A stretch of 61,966 nucleotides of DNA from Phycisphaerales bacterium (GCA_019750095.1 JAIEOW010000025.1:1-61966); one strand, 5' to 3'; counted from the first letter of the stretch, positions 8,668 to 17,785 are shown. Translations and numbers: made by a program. The notes: generated by a model not told the origin, from the sequence alone.

Positions 8668-10092
8668 TCACACACTCCGAATCTTGTTCCGAGCGTTGAA
8701 CGCCGCCACCTTGTAGCACTCGGCGAGCGTCGGATAGTTGAACACCGTGTTCACGAAATAGTCCACGGTGCCTTTGAAGGCCATCACGGCCTGTCCGATG
8801 TGGATGAGCTCGGTCGCCTGTGTGCCGATGATGTGCACGCCCAGCAACACGCCGCTCTCCTGGTGCACGAGCATTTTGAGCATGCCGAGGTCGTCGCCGA
8901 TGAGCTGCCCGCGGGCGGTTTCGCGATACTGCGCGACGCCGGCCTCATACGGGATGCCCTCTTTGGTCAGCCGGTCCTCCGTCCACCCAACCATGGAGAT
9001 TTCCGGAATCGAGTAGATCCCATACGGAAACAGGTCCGCAACGCTTGAGAATGACTCGCCGAACATGTGGCACGCCGCGATGCGCCCCTGCTCCATGCTC
9101 GTGCTTGCCAGCGCGGGGAATCCGATCACATCGCCTACTGCGTACACATGGGGCAGCTTCGTCTGATACTTGTCATTGACGACGATGCGCCCGCGATCAT
9201 CGGTGCCGAGCCCTGCGTTCTCGAGATTCAGGCGCGACGTCGCACCCTGGCGGCCGACACAATACATCAGGCAGTCGGCACGGATGGTCTTGCCGGACTC
9301 CAGCACGGCCTCGACCAGATCGGGCGACTGATCCCTTTCCACCGGACGCGAGCCGCGGGGCGTCTCGATCCGCTTGATGCTGACCACTTTCTCGCCCATG
9401 CGAAGCGTCGTTCCGGTTTGACGCAGGTGATACTGCAGGGCCTCGCCGATCTCGCCGTCAAGAAAGTCGAGAATGCGATTGCGACCCTCGATCAGCGTGA
9501 CGCGCACGCCAAGAGCGGCGAGCATGCTCGCATACTCGGTACCGATCACGCCCCCGCCCACCACGATCATGGTCGAGGGGAGATACGGCAGATTCAGAAT
9601 CTCGTCCGACGTGATGATCTTGTCGCGATCAAAGACGATGTTCTCCGGCCGGGCGGGCGTCGTGCCGACGGCGATGAGCACCTTCTCAGCGCCAACGGTT
9701 TCGACGGCGTTCTCGCTCTCAACCACCACGATATCCGGTCCGGCAAAGGCACCCACGCCATGGATCATCTCGATCCCGTTGGACGCAAAGTGGTGTTCGA
9801 CCACGCCGATCTCGGCCTTGATGACCTTGTTGCAGCTCTCGGCGAGCTTGGAGAGCCGCGTACGGCGATCCAACGCGGCGAACGCGCCCAGGTTCTGCCG
9901 CTGCGATCCGACGAGATTCACCACCGCCTCGCGCAGGGCCTTAGACGGGATCGTGCCGGTGTTGATCGCCACGCCGCCGACAAACTGCATCTTTTCGACG
10001 ATGCAGACTTTCTTGCCAAGCTTGGCGGCCTGAATCGCGGCCTTTTGCCCACCCGGGCCAGAACCGATGACGACGAGATCAAAGTGGCGCAT
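8668..10092 (-). CDS. sthA: Soluble (Si-specific) NAD(P)+ transhydrogenase
   Basis: A 474-residue flavoprotein disulfide-reductase homologue that passes hydride between NADPH and NAD+. The FAD motif GSGPGG is at residues 10-15, and the segment NTGTIPSKALREAV around 45-58 is the SthA version of the redox loop. It lacks the CxxxxC disulfide of lipoamide dehydrogenase, which is the family's hallmark. The NAD(P) motif GGGVIGTEYASML and the C-terminal HIIGTQATELIHIGQ dimerisation segment are present. GAGG precedes the ATG. Its presence near gnd fits NADPH balancing, although the two genes are convergent. Confidence 0.94.
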   Translation of the reverse strand: MRHFDLVVIGSGPGGQKAAIQAAKLGKKVCIVEKMQFVGGVAINTGTIPSKALREAVVNLVGSQRQNLGAFAALDRRTRLSKLAESCNKVIKAEIGVVEHHFASNGIEMIHGVGAFAGPDIVVVESENAVETVGAEKVLIAVGTTPARPENIVFDRDKIITSDEILNLPYLPSTMIVVGGGVIGTEYASMLAALGVRVTLIEGRNRILDFLDGEIGEALQYHLRQTGTTLRMGEKVVSIKRIETPRGSRPVERDQSPDLVEAVLESGKTIRADCLMYCVGRQGATSRLNLENAGLGTDDRGRIVVNDKYQTKLPHVYAVGDVIGFPALASTSMEQGRIAACHMFGESFSSVADLFPYGIYSIPEISMVGWTEDRLTKEGIPYEAGVAQYRETARGQLIGDDLGMLKMLVHQESGVLLGVHIIGTQATELIHIGQAVMAFKGTVDYFVNTVFNYPTLAECYKVAAFNARNKIRSV

Positions 10093-10288
10093 GAACAGGC
10101 CTCGGGAGTGAAGAGATCAACAGGAACGCCGAGTTTATCGGTCGATCCATCGGCGACCTCTAGGCAGATCTCTTCTGAGGCGCAGGAACCCGACCCAGAC
10201 CAGAACACTGGCCACGATCGCTGCAGCCCCCCCGAAGGCGCGTCCGCAGTTGGTTGATGCAGTCGGCACCTAAACAGGTGGATTCTCG

Positions 10289-10654
10289 TTACCCGTCTGC
10301 GGGTTTCGCCGGATAGCCGAGCTTCTTGAAGTGCTCAACCATCTTGTCTCGATGGTCGCCTTGCACCTCGATCGACGTCTCGTCAGCGGAACCACCCGTG
10401 CCCAGAGTGCTCTTGAGTTGCTTCAGGATGGTGGGGAGATCATTCGTTCGGTCAGAGCGTTGCGCAAACCCCGCGATGACGGTGACCACTTTGCCGCCGC
10501 GCTTCTCTCGGCGGATCCGGAGGTTTTGATCCCTCGGATCGAGGACTTTGCCCGACAGTCGATCCCGTGGGCACCCACACTTGGCGTGCGGCTGCTGGCA
10601 GCGTTCGCACGTCAGCGGTTGCTCGAGGGGCGTGCCATGAAAGAGGCCTGTCAT
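10289..10654 (-). CDS. eIF1/SUI1-family (YciH-like) translation factor with an N-terminal zinc-ribbon-like segment
   Basis: The SUI1 fold is visible as RIRREKRGGKVVTVIAGF, then LKSTLGTGGS, then IEVQGDHRDKMVEHFKKLGY, matching eIF1/YciH. Bacterial YciH affects initiation fidelity and inhibits translation under stress. Before the SUI1 domain is a short Cys-rich segment (CERCQQ and KCGC) that could bind zinc. I chose the ATG at 10654 because a TACACT box lies 5 nt before it; an in-frame ATG at 10672 would overlap that box. Length is 121 residues. Confidence 0.8.
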   Translation of the reverse strand: MTGLFHGTPLEQPLTCERCQQPHAKCGCPRDRLSGKVLDPRDQNLRIRREKRGGKVVTVIAGFAQRSDRTNDLPTILKQLKSTLGTGGSADETSIEVQGDHRDKMVEHFKKLGYPAKPADG

Positions 10655-10659
10655 GCCGC

Positions 10660-10665
10660 AGTGTA
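10660..10665 (-). promoter_or_regulatory. Possible -10 box (TACACT) for a leaderless SUI1-family mRNA
   Basis: On the minus strand TACACT is followed by GCGGC and then ATG at 10654. The spacing puts the transcription start at or next to the initiation codon, and there is no Shine-Dalgarno sequence. Confidence 0.45.
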
Positions 10666-10837
10666 CCCGCATGTGGGCCGCTATCTGAGGGCGGGCTACG
10701 GGCGCGCCACGCCCGTTGGGGCTCCCAAGTTTGTGCCCGTTCTGGAACCGCGATTGCCCGCCGGTGCCGCGACGAATAGAACACTGTTCGGCCAGTGTTC
10801 TTTCAATCTGAGCAAATCTGTTCCAGGGAGTTCAGCG

Positions 10838-11707
10838 ATGCGTTGCATGACCAACAGGGCGACTGCCGGGCTTGTGTGTCTTCTTGCCGGGTCTCTGCCG
10901 ACTTTGCACGCCCGGGGTGATGTCACCATCTTCGACAACGGCCCGTTTGTGACCGAAGCCGGCGTGGGCCTGAACGGTGCGGATGTCAGCCGTGCCGAGA
11001 CGGGGGTGATCACGATCGGGTTCAACGCAAATGCGACGACGGCACAGGGCGGCCCGATCCGTATCGCCGATGACTTTGTCGTCACCACGCCAGCAGGAGT
11101 GGGGGGGTATCGCCTCTCCAGCATGACCTTCTTCGGCGTGCAGAGCACAACGTCGACCAACAACGTGCAGTTCGGGGCGTTTTATGTCGCTCTCTACGAC
11201 GGCAATCCATCGGCCGGTGGCAACCTGATCGCGGGCGACTTTACCACCAACCGGCTCGTTTCCAGCACGTTCAGCGGTGTGTATCGGCTCTCGTCCACGG
11301 GTCTCGTCACGGGCAACAGCCGTCCCATCACGCGACTGGAAGTCGACATGAGCTGGGCTCCCGTGCTCGCAAGCGGAACCTATTGGATGGTCGTCTCGGC
11401 GGTCGGAGACACCGCGCTCACCGCGAGTCCAAACCCGCAGACGATCTTCGTCACGCCGCACTTTGCGACGGCCAACGCGCAGCAGTTCTTCAACAGCACA
11501 TGGTTCGCAATCTGGGATCCCCCGTTTGTTCTGCGAGCGTTCTGCCCAGCAGACGTTGATCGTGCCGGCGGCGTCACCGTCGCGGACATCTTCTCGTTCC
11601 TCAATGCGTGGTTTGCGGGCGACGTCTCGGCGGACTTTGATGGCATCGATGGCGTGCAGGTGGCCGACATCTTCGGCTTCCTGAATCGGTGGTTCAGTGG
11701 ATGCTGA
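10838..11707 (+). CDS. Secreted protein with C-terminal GC-type dockerin module
   Basis: A 289-residue protein with ATG at 10838 preceded by CCAGGGAG. The signal peptide ends near residue 26 (LHARG). The middle is a Gly/Thr-rich beta domain without a recognised catalytic motif. The C-terminal 55 residues hold two copies of the module: CPADVDRAGGVTVADIFSFL with NAWFAGD, then DFDGIDGVQVADIFGFLNRW, ending in Cys. This tail is known from Phycisphaerae as the GC-type dockerin and probably serves surface attachment or sorting. Codons upstream of 10838 in the same frame belong to the antisense side of the SUI1 gene. Confidence 0.8.
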   Translation: MRCMTNRATAGLVCLLAGSLPTLHARGDVTIFDNGPFVTEAGVGLNGADVSRAETGVITIGFNANATTAQGGPIRIADDFVVTTPAGVGGYRLSSMTFFGVQSTTSTNNVQFGAFYVALYDGNPSAGGNLIAGDFTTNRLVSSTFSGVYRLSSTGLVTGNSRPITRLEVDMSWAPVLASGTYWMVVSAVGDTALTASPNPQTIFVTPHFATANAQQFFNSTWFAIWDPPFVLRAFCPADVDRAGGVTVADIFSFLNAWFAGDVSADFDGIDGVQVADIFGFLNRWFSGC

Positions 11708-11749
11708 AAGCCCCGTGCCACTGCGCTGACGGCGAACCGCCGCGATGAG

Positions 11750-12556
11750 CTAGCGCGTAAGGACGCCGGCGGCCAGCAGTGCGGCAAGCACAAAGAGCAT
11801 GACCGCGATGAGTATTCGGATTGTGCTCATGGTCGTGCTCTTGAGGAACTTCTTGCCCAGCCACGTTCCCATGCATCCCGCAACGCTGGTGAGTCCGACG
11901 AGCGCAATCACCCTGGGATGATCCAGCGGCGCGTAGTCGGTCACGCGCGCCAGTTGCGCAAACCCGAGGGCATACACCAGCAGTCGAGCCAGATCGACCC
12001 CTGTGGAAACGACCGCTGTTGTGCCGACGAACTGCTCTTTGCTAAGCCCGGCCCGAAGCAGAAACGGAGCGCGAAGCGCACCCTGCATCCCGGTCAGTCC
12101 GCCGAAGAACCCCGACAGAACACCACCCAGCGGCAGCAATCGCGGCGACAGCGTGAGCTTCTGATACCTCGGCAAAAGCTCCAGGGTGGCAAAGACCATG
12201 AGCAGCATGCCTACGACAAGCGATGAGATCGTGATTGTCGCACGATGCTCACCGATCGCGTAGCTGTACAGGGGCCTGGTGGGGGCGAGCACCGCGAGAA
12301 CAATCGCACCAGCAAAGGCGGCGAGGATCGCCGGGAGGCCGAAACGCACACACACTTGTAACGAAGCCCACTTTCCGACGATCGCAACCTTGAAGATGTT
12401 GTTGAACAGATGCACCACTGCGGTCGCCGCGATGGCCACTTCAATGGGAAAAAAGACCGCAAAGACCGGCATCAGCACGGTGCCGAGCCCGAATCCACTT
12501 AAGAGGGTCACAGCGGCAAGCACCGCAGCAAGCACTGGCAAGAGCACGAAGTCCAC
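11750..12556 (-). CDS. TauE/SafE (TSUP) family membrane permease
   Basis: About 268 residues with eight or so hydrophobic segments. Two-fold internal symmetry is visible: GFGLGTVLMPVF in the first half and GGVLSGFFGGLTGMQGALRAPFLL in the second, both typical of TSUP carriers that export sulfite, sulfoacetate or related anions. I place the start at the GTG at 12556, just before the first membrane helix. The same frame stays open to 13369, but that part is antisense to the SGNH hydrolase gene and encodes no membrane segments. The substrate is unknown. Confidence 0.8.
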   Translation of the reverse strand: MDFVLLPVLAAVLAAVTLLSGFGLGTVLMPVFAVFFPIEVAIAATAVVHLFNNIFKVAIVGKWASLQVCVRFGLPAILAAFAGAIVLAVLAPTRPLYSYAIGEHRATITISSLVVGMLLMVFATLELLPRYQKLTLSPRLLPLGGVLSGFFGGLTGMQGALRAPFLLRAGLSKEQFVGTTAVVSTGVDLARLLVYALGFAQLARVTDYAPLDHPRVIALVGLTSVAGCMGTWLGKKFLKSTTMSTIRILIAVMLFVLAALLAAGVLTR

Positions 12557-12688
12557 GCGAGAGCGTAGTCTGCGCTCGTATGCTCGCGAGCATCGACTTC
12601 GCCACGCTATCCTGCCCTGCGAACGCGATCGCGAGTACGTCGATCGTGTTGACAGAACGCAAGCCGCCCCTGAACCAAGAGCCTGCCC

Positions 12689-13708
12689 ATGGCCAAAAAA
12701 ACAGCGAAGCATCAGAAGCGGGTGCCCGGGACAAAGGGCGGCAAGCCCCCAGGTGGGGTAGAGAGAAAGAAGCGTGCGGCGGCAAAGACCGACACGGTCT
12801 CTGAAGCGCCCACGGGCGCCGCCCGCACAGAGCTGCGGCGTGCCGCCGCTGCGAAGAAGGCAGCGTCCGTGCGGACACAGCGTCGTGCCGAGTTTCGCAA
12901 GGCCTTGAAAAATCAACGCGTCGTGCGGATCGAGCCCACGATCGCGGCATTGGGGGCCACGCCATCCCTCAGGATCCTCGCCGAGGGCGATTCGTGGTTT
13001 GATTTCCCCTTCGGCGGCAGACCATTCAAGTCCGGCGACGTCATCGCTCGCCTGCAGGAACGCATGGATGTGCCGATCCTCAACGAAGCCGTGCGCGGCG
13101 ACGAGGTGCGCCAGCTTCTGGGCGTGAAACAACGCCGACGCATCGAGGAACTTCTGGCCGACGAGGAGCTGCGATTCAACGTGCTCCTGTTCTCTGGCGG
13201 CGGCAACGACATCGTCGGCGATGCGTTCTGCCTCTGGCTGAACGATCGAGCCGCCGTTGATGGTGATGTCGATCGAGCCGTCAACGAGACTGCGTTCAGC
13301 CACGCCCTTGGCATCGTCCGCAGCGGCTATGAGCAGCTCATCGCAATCCGCGATGCGGCCACGCGACAATCACCGCCGCGATCCATCACGCTCTTCCTCC
13401 ATGCATACGACTTTGCCAGACCATCGGGCAAAGGTGTCTGCGGCTATGGCCCCTGGCTCAAGCCCTCGCTCGGCTATCGCGGCTGGACCGACATGGGCGA
13501 GGGCACGGCGATCGTCCGCATCGTCCTCACACGCTTCCGCCAAATGCTCGAGGACCTCGCGCGGCAATCCACGGATGTGATCGTCATCAACACGCAACAG
13601 ACGCTCGGCCCTGCGGATTGGAACGATGAGCTGCATCCGAACCGAACCGGCTTCGGCAAAATCGCCGAGCGATTCCACGAGGCGATTCAGAACAGATTCG
13701 GCAGTTGA
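12689..13708 (+). CDS. SGNH/GDSL-family hydrolase with a basic N-terminal extension
   Basis: A protein of 339 residues. The first ~85 residues are Lys/Arg/Ala-rich and look disordered. The SGNH fold begins at about 95 with block I AEGDSWFDFPFGG (Ser102). Block III is GGGND (170-174), and block V is DELHPNRTGFG with Asp313 and His316 of the catalytic triad. Family members are esterases or lipases acting on acyl esters; there is no signal peptide, so it is probably cytoplasmic. It is divergent from the TSUP permease. Confidence 0.82.
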   Translation: MAKKTAKHQKRVPGTKGGKPPGGVERKKRAAAKTDTVSEAPTGAARTELRRAAAAKKAASVRTQRRAEFRKALKNQRVVRIEPTIAALGATPSLRILAEGDSWFDFPFGGRPFKSGDVIARLQERMDVPILNEAVRGDEVRQLLGVKQRRRIEELLADEELRFNVLLFSGGGNDIVGDAFCLWLNDRAAVDGDVDRAVNETAFSHALGIVRSGYEQLIAIRDAATRQSPPRSITLFLHAYDFARPSGKGVCGYGPWLKPSLGYRGWTDMGEGTAIVRIVLTRFRQMLEDLARQSTDVIVINTQQTLGPADWNDELHPNRTGFGKIAERFHEAIQNRFGS

Positions 13709-13817
13709 ACACCCGCCGTACCCACGCCATGCCGATTCGCCTGAAGCGAAGCTCGCTTGCGCAGGCAGCCGAAACGGACTCTGGCCGAGCGGAAACGCTG
13801 ACCCGGCCAAAAACGCC

Positions 13818-13840
13818 AAGAGCCTGCATTGCAGGCTCTT
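13818..13840 (-). terminator. Hairpin downstream of tRNA-Lys
   Basis: AAGAGCCTG-CATTG-CAGGCTCTT is a perfect 9-bp stem with a 5-nt loop. On the minus strand it is followed a few bases later by a run of five T, so it suits termination of the tRNA-Lys transcript about 35 nt after the tRNA 3' end. It may also serve the SGNH gene on the plus strand, but no U-tract lies on that side. Confidence 0.6.
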
Positions 13841-13874
13841 ACGGCTCCGTGCGAGTCGGTGCGAAATGGTCTAA

Positions 13875-13947
<73 letters not shown>

Positions 13948-14079
13948 GCATGAACAGGTTTTCTCGGGGCATGTTGGCCGGTTCTCGGCGGGGCAGGCCC
14001 TGAGGGGTCATTCTAGCCCCCGCCTGTCTGCCGTCCACTGTTGCGGCACCCCGCCTGCGGGGCAGCACGCAGATTCCAT

Positions 14080-15078
14080 TCATGCACAGCCTGCGAACCA
14101 GGCGTTCAGGAATGTGAAAACGTCAGCGACATCCGATGTGCCGCTCGCGTCAACGTCCGCGTCGCCGACGAACCAGGCGTTCAGGAAGCTGAAGATGTCG
14201 AATGTGGTCACTTGCCCGTCATCATCCCAATCGGGTCGGCAGACGGTCACGAGCGTGTTCACGTGCGCGATCAACTCACGCAGCGAGATCTTGGCGGCTT
14301 GGCGACCATTGGCCACGGTCATGTTGGTCCCGACGTGGATGTGTCCCGCCGCTACGCAGCGAAACGCGGCCGACGGCGCCACGTTCGTGTCTCGGTGCCA
14401 ACAGCCGAGATACGCGATGTACCCGGATAGAAATCCGCCTCCAAAGTCGAAAGGATCCGAGGGGTTAGAAGGGTTCCACGGATCGATAAAGGGCTGGGCT
14501 TGCGTCGGCGACATCTGTGCCGCCACGGCGTTCACGATCGCTTGCATGGGCAATGAGCTGAGCCGGATATTCCCGAGGGGCTCCGCGGCGATCGGCACGC
14601 CGTCGGGCCGTATCGGAGCCGCGTAGTCTGCGGTGTACAGACTGGGCGTGATGCCTGCGTCCGATTGCAGTCGCCAGCGCCGTGCGGCCGGCTCGAGCTC
14701 CCAGCCGACGGTGGTGTTTGCACGGCTAAAGGTGATGATCGCGACCGGCTTCACACCCCCGACAATGCGAGACCAATCCGCGGCGGTATCCTGATAATCG
14801 ACCTCAAAGTCGCCCGAGCCGCGGCCCCAGTTGGGGCCGGTAAGCCCGGGAAACTCGGGGAAGTACGCGTAAATGTCATACCCCCGCCCCTCCCAGTTTC
14901 GGCCGATCCAGACGAGATTCTGCGCGGGGTTGTTGCTGAATTCGCGGACGATCTCGTTGGTGGGGGGCCAGTATCCGGTCAGGAGGATGTTGTTCGTGTT
15001 CCCGGCATGTGCTGACGACGACAGGACCGCTCCGACCGAAGCAGCAAGCACAAAGAGATATCGATGTCCGACGCCCAT
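14080..15078 (-). CDS. Secreted, GC-type-dockerin protein with weak pyroglutamyl-peptidase (C15)-like features
   Basis: A 332-residue protein with ATG at 15078 and a signal peptide ending near SSSAHA. The body begins with ILLTGYWPPTNEIV. It includes AIITFSRAN followed by WELEPAARRW, and SGYIAYLGCWHRDTN followed by AAGHIHVG. The order (strand, Glu segment, Cys segment, late His in G-x-IHV) recalls pyrrolidone-carboxylate peptidases, but that is inference from pattern only. The C-terminus holds two dockerin repeats (VTTFDIFSFLNAWFVGD and SDVADVFTFLNAWFAGC). It is divergent from rpmF. Confidence 0.7.
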   Translation of the reverse strand: MGVGHRYLFVLAASVGAVLSSSAHAGNTNNILLTGYWPPTNEIVREFSNNPAQNLVWIGRNWEGRGYDIYAYFPEFPGLTGPNWGRGSGDFEVDYQDTAADWSRIVGGVKPVAIITFSRANTTVGWELEPAARRWRLQSDAGITPSLYTADYAAPIRPDGVPIAAEPLGNIRLSSLPMQAIVNAVAAQMSPTQAQPFIDPWNPSNPSDPFDFGGGFLSGYIAYLGCWHRDTNVAPSAAFRCVAAGHIHVGTNMTVANGRQAAKISLRELIAHVNTLVTVCRPDWDDDGQVTTFDIFSFLNAWFVGDADVDASGTSDVADVFTFLNAWFAGCA

Positions 15079-15337
15079 GGAATATGCTCGCTGATGCCGG
15101 AGTGAACAATGGCCAGCCCTGACCAGACAGATACCACATGCCACCCCGTAAGTCCACTGAAAGTTCCGGCTGGGGATGGATTGGTGGAATGTAAACGGGC
15201 AGCGATCGTGGACTGCATGCAGGTGCCTTGACGCAGGCGGGGGGGGTAGATATCGTTCACACTTCGTTTGGATCATGGTCAGGAGCATTCCTGGCTATCA
15301 TGGCCCAGTGGAAAAGAGACGTTTGATCAGCAACCCT

Positions 15338-15366
15338 GCCGAGTCGACGAAAAGCGTCGGTTCGGC
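15338..15366 (+). promoter_or_regulatory. Hairpin in the rpmF leader
   Basis: GCCGA-GT-CGACG-AAAAG-CGTCG-GT-TCGGC forms a stem of 5+5 bp separated by a symmetrical GT/GT internal loop, ending 22 nt before the rpmF start. It could be an autoregulatory or attenuator structure for the operon. The 310 bp between the upstream divergent gene and rpmF hold no other feature I can support. Confidence 0.35.
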
Positions 15367-15388
15367 TCGTCGGAAGTGAGCCCGCCAC

Positions 15389-15589
15389 ATGCAACCCACC
15401 CATCGACAGAGCTACGGCCGCACGCGGCGTCGCCGTTCCCATCACGCCCTGCTGCCCGTGCATCCGACGACGTGCCCGCTCTCGGGCATGGCCAAGATGC
15501 ACCACCGGGCCTGCAAGGAGTCGGGGTATGTGCGCGCCGGCCTGAAGATTTCGGTTCCCAAGCTTGGGATCGGGGTTGAGAAGGACTGA
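15389..15589 (+). CDS. rpmF: 50S ribosomal protein bL32
   Basis: Sixty-six residues with the bL32 core: a basic N-terminus, the RRRRSHHALLP segment and the CPLSG...CKESGY region corresponding to the zinc-ribbon knuckles. Each knuckle keeps only its first cysteine, so this is a zinc-free type. Its place directly before plsX-fabH-fabD-fabG is the classic bacterial order linking ribosome and membrane-lipid synthesis. Confidence 0.88.
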   Translation: MQPTHRQSYGRTRRRRSHHALLPVHPTTCPLSGMAKMHHRACKESGYVRAGLKISVPKLGIGVEKD

Positions 15590-15603
15590 GGTCGGACTTG
15601 CCT

Positions 15604-16644
15604 ATGCGCATTGCCGTGGACGTCATGGGCGGCGACCACGCCCCTGACGCCATCGTTCGTGGCTGCGTCGACGCCCTTCACGAGCTTCCCCCGGGCGATC
15701 AGCTCGTGCTCGTCGGCCGGCGCGGCGATGTTGAAGAACTCCTTTTGGAGCGAGGTGTCGCTCCGTCAGATCATCGCTTGGAAATCGTCCACTGCGAGGA
15801 TGTGATCGGGATGCACGAGTCGCCCGTCGAGGCCGTGCGCACCAAGAAAAACTCGTCGATCGTCGTTTCCGCGCTGCTCGGGTCTGTCAAGGCCGAGAAG
15901 CGTTGCGATGTCGTGCTTTCGGCTGGCAACACCGGAGCGTGCGTCTCGGCGGCCACCATGCACATGAAGCGACTGCCCGGCGTGCATCGCCCCGGGATCG
16001 CGGTGGCATTCCCGGCGTTCCACGGCCCGGTGGTCATGTGTGATGCGGGGGCGAACCCTGAGCCGCGACCAAGCCACCTTTGGCAGTACGGGATCATGAG
16101 CGAGACCTACGCCAAGCACGTGCTCAAGATCGCGAGCCCGCGCATCGGCGTGATGAACATCGGCTCTGAAGAGGGCAAGGGAACCGACCTGATCTCCTCC
16201 GTCCATGAACTGTTCAAGAGCACACCCGGTGCGAACTACATCGGGTACATCGAGGGACGCGACCTGTTCGAGGGCACGGCAGACGTCGTGGTCACGGACG
16301 GCTTCACCGGAAACTCAATGCTGAAGATGGCCGAGGGGCTGGCGCGGTCGTTGTTCAAGGCCATCGCGCATGAGATCTTCGAGCGCTCCCCGGACCTCGG
16401 CCTGCAGCTCGAGCCGATCTTCAAGGACATCTACAAGAAGAACGACTATCACGAATATGGCGGGGCTCCGCTTCTGGGCGTCAACGGCACCTATGTGATC
16501 GCTCACGGCTCTTCAGAGGCCAAGACCATCAAGAACGCGATCCGCAACTCGCGGCAGTTCGTCGCCCATCACGTCAACGCCGAGATCGTCAAGCGACTCG
16601 CCGAGCTCGACGGCGTCATCCATCCCGAGCAGGAACCGGCATGA
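15604..16644 (+). CDS. plsX: Phosphate acyltransferase PlsX
   Basis: PlsX makes acyl-phosphate from acyl-ACP for glycerophospholipid synthesis. The start MRIAVDVMGGDHAP at 15604 is the conserved family N-terminus; a TTG at 15598 is closer to the GAGGT ribosome binding site and would add two residues. The 346-residue length is normal. Conserved segments include LSAGNTGA, DAGANPEPRPSHLWQYG, NIGSEEGKG and TDGFTGN. The stop overlaps the fabH start (ATGA), indicating translational coupling. Confidence 0.95.
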   Translation: MRIAVDVMGGDHAPDAIVRGCVDALHELPPGDQLVLVGRRGDVEELLLERGVAPSDHRLEIVHCEDVIGMHESPVEAVRTKKNSSIVVSALLGSVKAEKRCDVVLSAGNTGACVSAATMHMKRLPGVHRPGIAVAFPAFHGPVVMCDAGANPEPRPSHLWQYGIMSETYAKHVLKIASPRIGVMNIGSEEGKGTDLISSVHELFKSTPGANYIGYIEGRDLFEGTADVVVTDGFTGNSMLKMAEGLARSLFKAIAHEIFERSPDLGLQLEPIFKDIYKKNDYHEYGGAPLLGVNGTYVIAHGSSEAKTIKNAIRNSRQFVAHHVNAEIVKRLAELDGVIHPEQEPA

Positions 16645-17684
16645 CCAACCTTTCGCCCGGCCATTCGATACCCGGCCCGTCCAAACGCGGTGTTCGCATC
16701 GTCGGCACCGGCTCGGCCCTGCCCTCTACCGTCGTGACCAACCAGGACCTGGAAAAGGTCATGGACACGTCCGACGAGTGGATCGTCCAACGCACCGGGA
16801 TCAGCACCAGGTACCGCGTAAACCGGGAAAAGGGTGAGAGCACCGCGCAGCTCGCCGCCGACGCGCTCAAGGTCGCGCTCGATCGGGCAAAGCTCGTGCC
16901 CAGCGATCTCGATCTGATCATCTGCGCAACGATGACGCCCGAGATGGCCTGCCCCGCAAGCGCGTGCCTGGTTGCGGATCGGCTGAAGGCCGGGCGAGCC
17001 GGCGCGTTCGATCTGAACGCCGCGTGCTCCGGGTTTGTTTTCAGCATGAACGTCGCCCATGACCTCATCCGCATGGGCGGATATCGCACGATCGGCGTCG
17101 TCGGGAGCGACTGCCTCTCGACGCTCATGGACTATTCGACCGCGGGCCGCAGCACCGCGATCATCTTCGGCGACGCCGCGGGTGCCGCGATCGTTCGTGC
17201 GACCGACGACCCATCCTTCGGGATCCTCGCTCAGTCGATGCACGCCGCGGGCGAGGGCTGGAAAGAGATTTACGTCCCCGAGTGTCCCCAGGATTTCCCG
17301 GCGGGCGCGGCGTGCGATCCGGGCAAATACGGCCATGTTCAGATGAACGGCGCGGGCGTCTTCAAGTTCGCCGTCGGCACGTTTCCGAAACTCATCGAGC
17401 AGACGCTCGAACAGGCCAACCTGAAGCCCGAAGACATCGACATGTTCGTCTGCCACCAGAGCAATGCGCGGATCCTCGGCGCGGCACGCGAGCGTTTCGG
17501 GTTGCCCGATCACAAGCTGTACGTCAACATCGACCGCCTGGGCAACACGGTCGCCGCGAGCGTGCCGCTCTGTCTGGACGAGCTTGTGCGTGCCGACCGG
17601 ATCACTCTCGGCTCGGGCCAGCGCGTGATGATGGTCGCGTTTGGCGGCGGGCTGACGTGGGGCGCGTCGCTCTGGCGCGTGTGA
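16641..17684 (+). CDS. fabH: Beta-ketoacyl-ACP synthase III
   Basis: FabH condenses acetyl-CoA (or a branched starter) with malonyl-ACP to start fatty-acid synthesis. The catalytic triad is visible as Cys129 (LNAACSGF), His272 (VCHQSNARI) and Asn302 (GNTVAAS). TSDEWIVQRTGI is the conserved N-terminal signature. The first 17 residues precede the usual start of the fold and may be a small extension. Length 347 residues. A 112-bp gap separates it from fabD. Confidence 0.96.
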   Translation: MTNLSPGHSIPGPSKRGVRIVGTGSALPSTVVTNQDLEKVMDTSDEWIVQRTGISTRYRVNREKGESTAQLAADALKVALDRAKLVPSDLDLIICATMTPEMACPASACLVADRLKAGRAGAFDLNAACSGFVFSMNVAHDLIRMGGYRTIGVVGSDCLSTLMDYSTAGRSTAIIFGDAAGAAIVRATDDPSFGILAQSMHAAGEGWKEIYVPECPQDFPAGAACDPGKYGHVQMNGAGVFKFAVGTFPKLIEQTLEQANLKPEDIDMFVCHQSNARILGAARERFGLPDHKLYVNIDRLGNTVAASVPLCLDELVRADRITLGSGQRVMMVAFGGGLTWGASLWRV

Positions 17685-17785
17685 GTGGGCGTGCGTTCAT
17701 CGCAGCCCTCCGATCGCGCGTTCGCGCAAGGCCAGCTCGGATTTCGGCGTTGCTCAACCCTTCGATCGGCATGCTCCCGCTCGGA

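Noticed and set aside
10331-10837. Upstream extension of the dockerin protein frame
   Set aside because: It is antisense to the SUI1 gene and lies before a good ribosome binding site and signal peptide at 10838.
12557-13369. Upstream extension of the TSUP permease frame
   Set aside because: This part is antisense to the SGNH hydrolase, contains no membrane segment and precedes the first helix of the permease.
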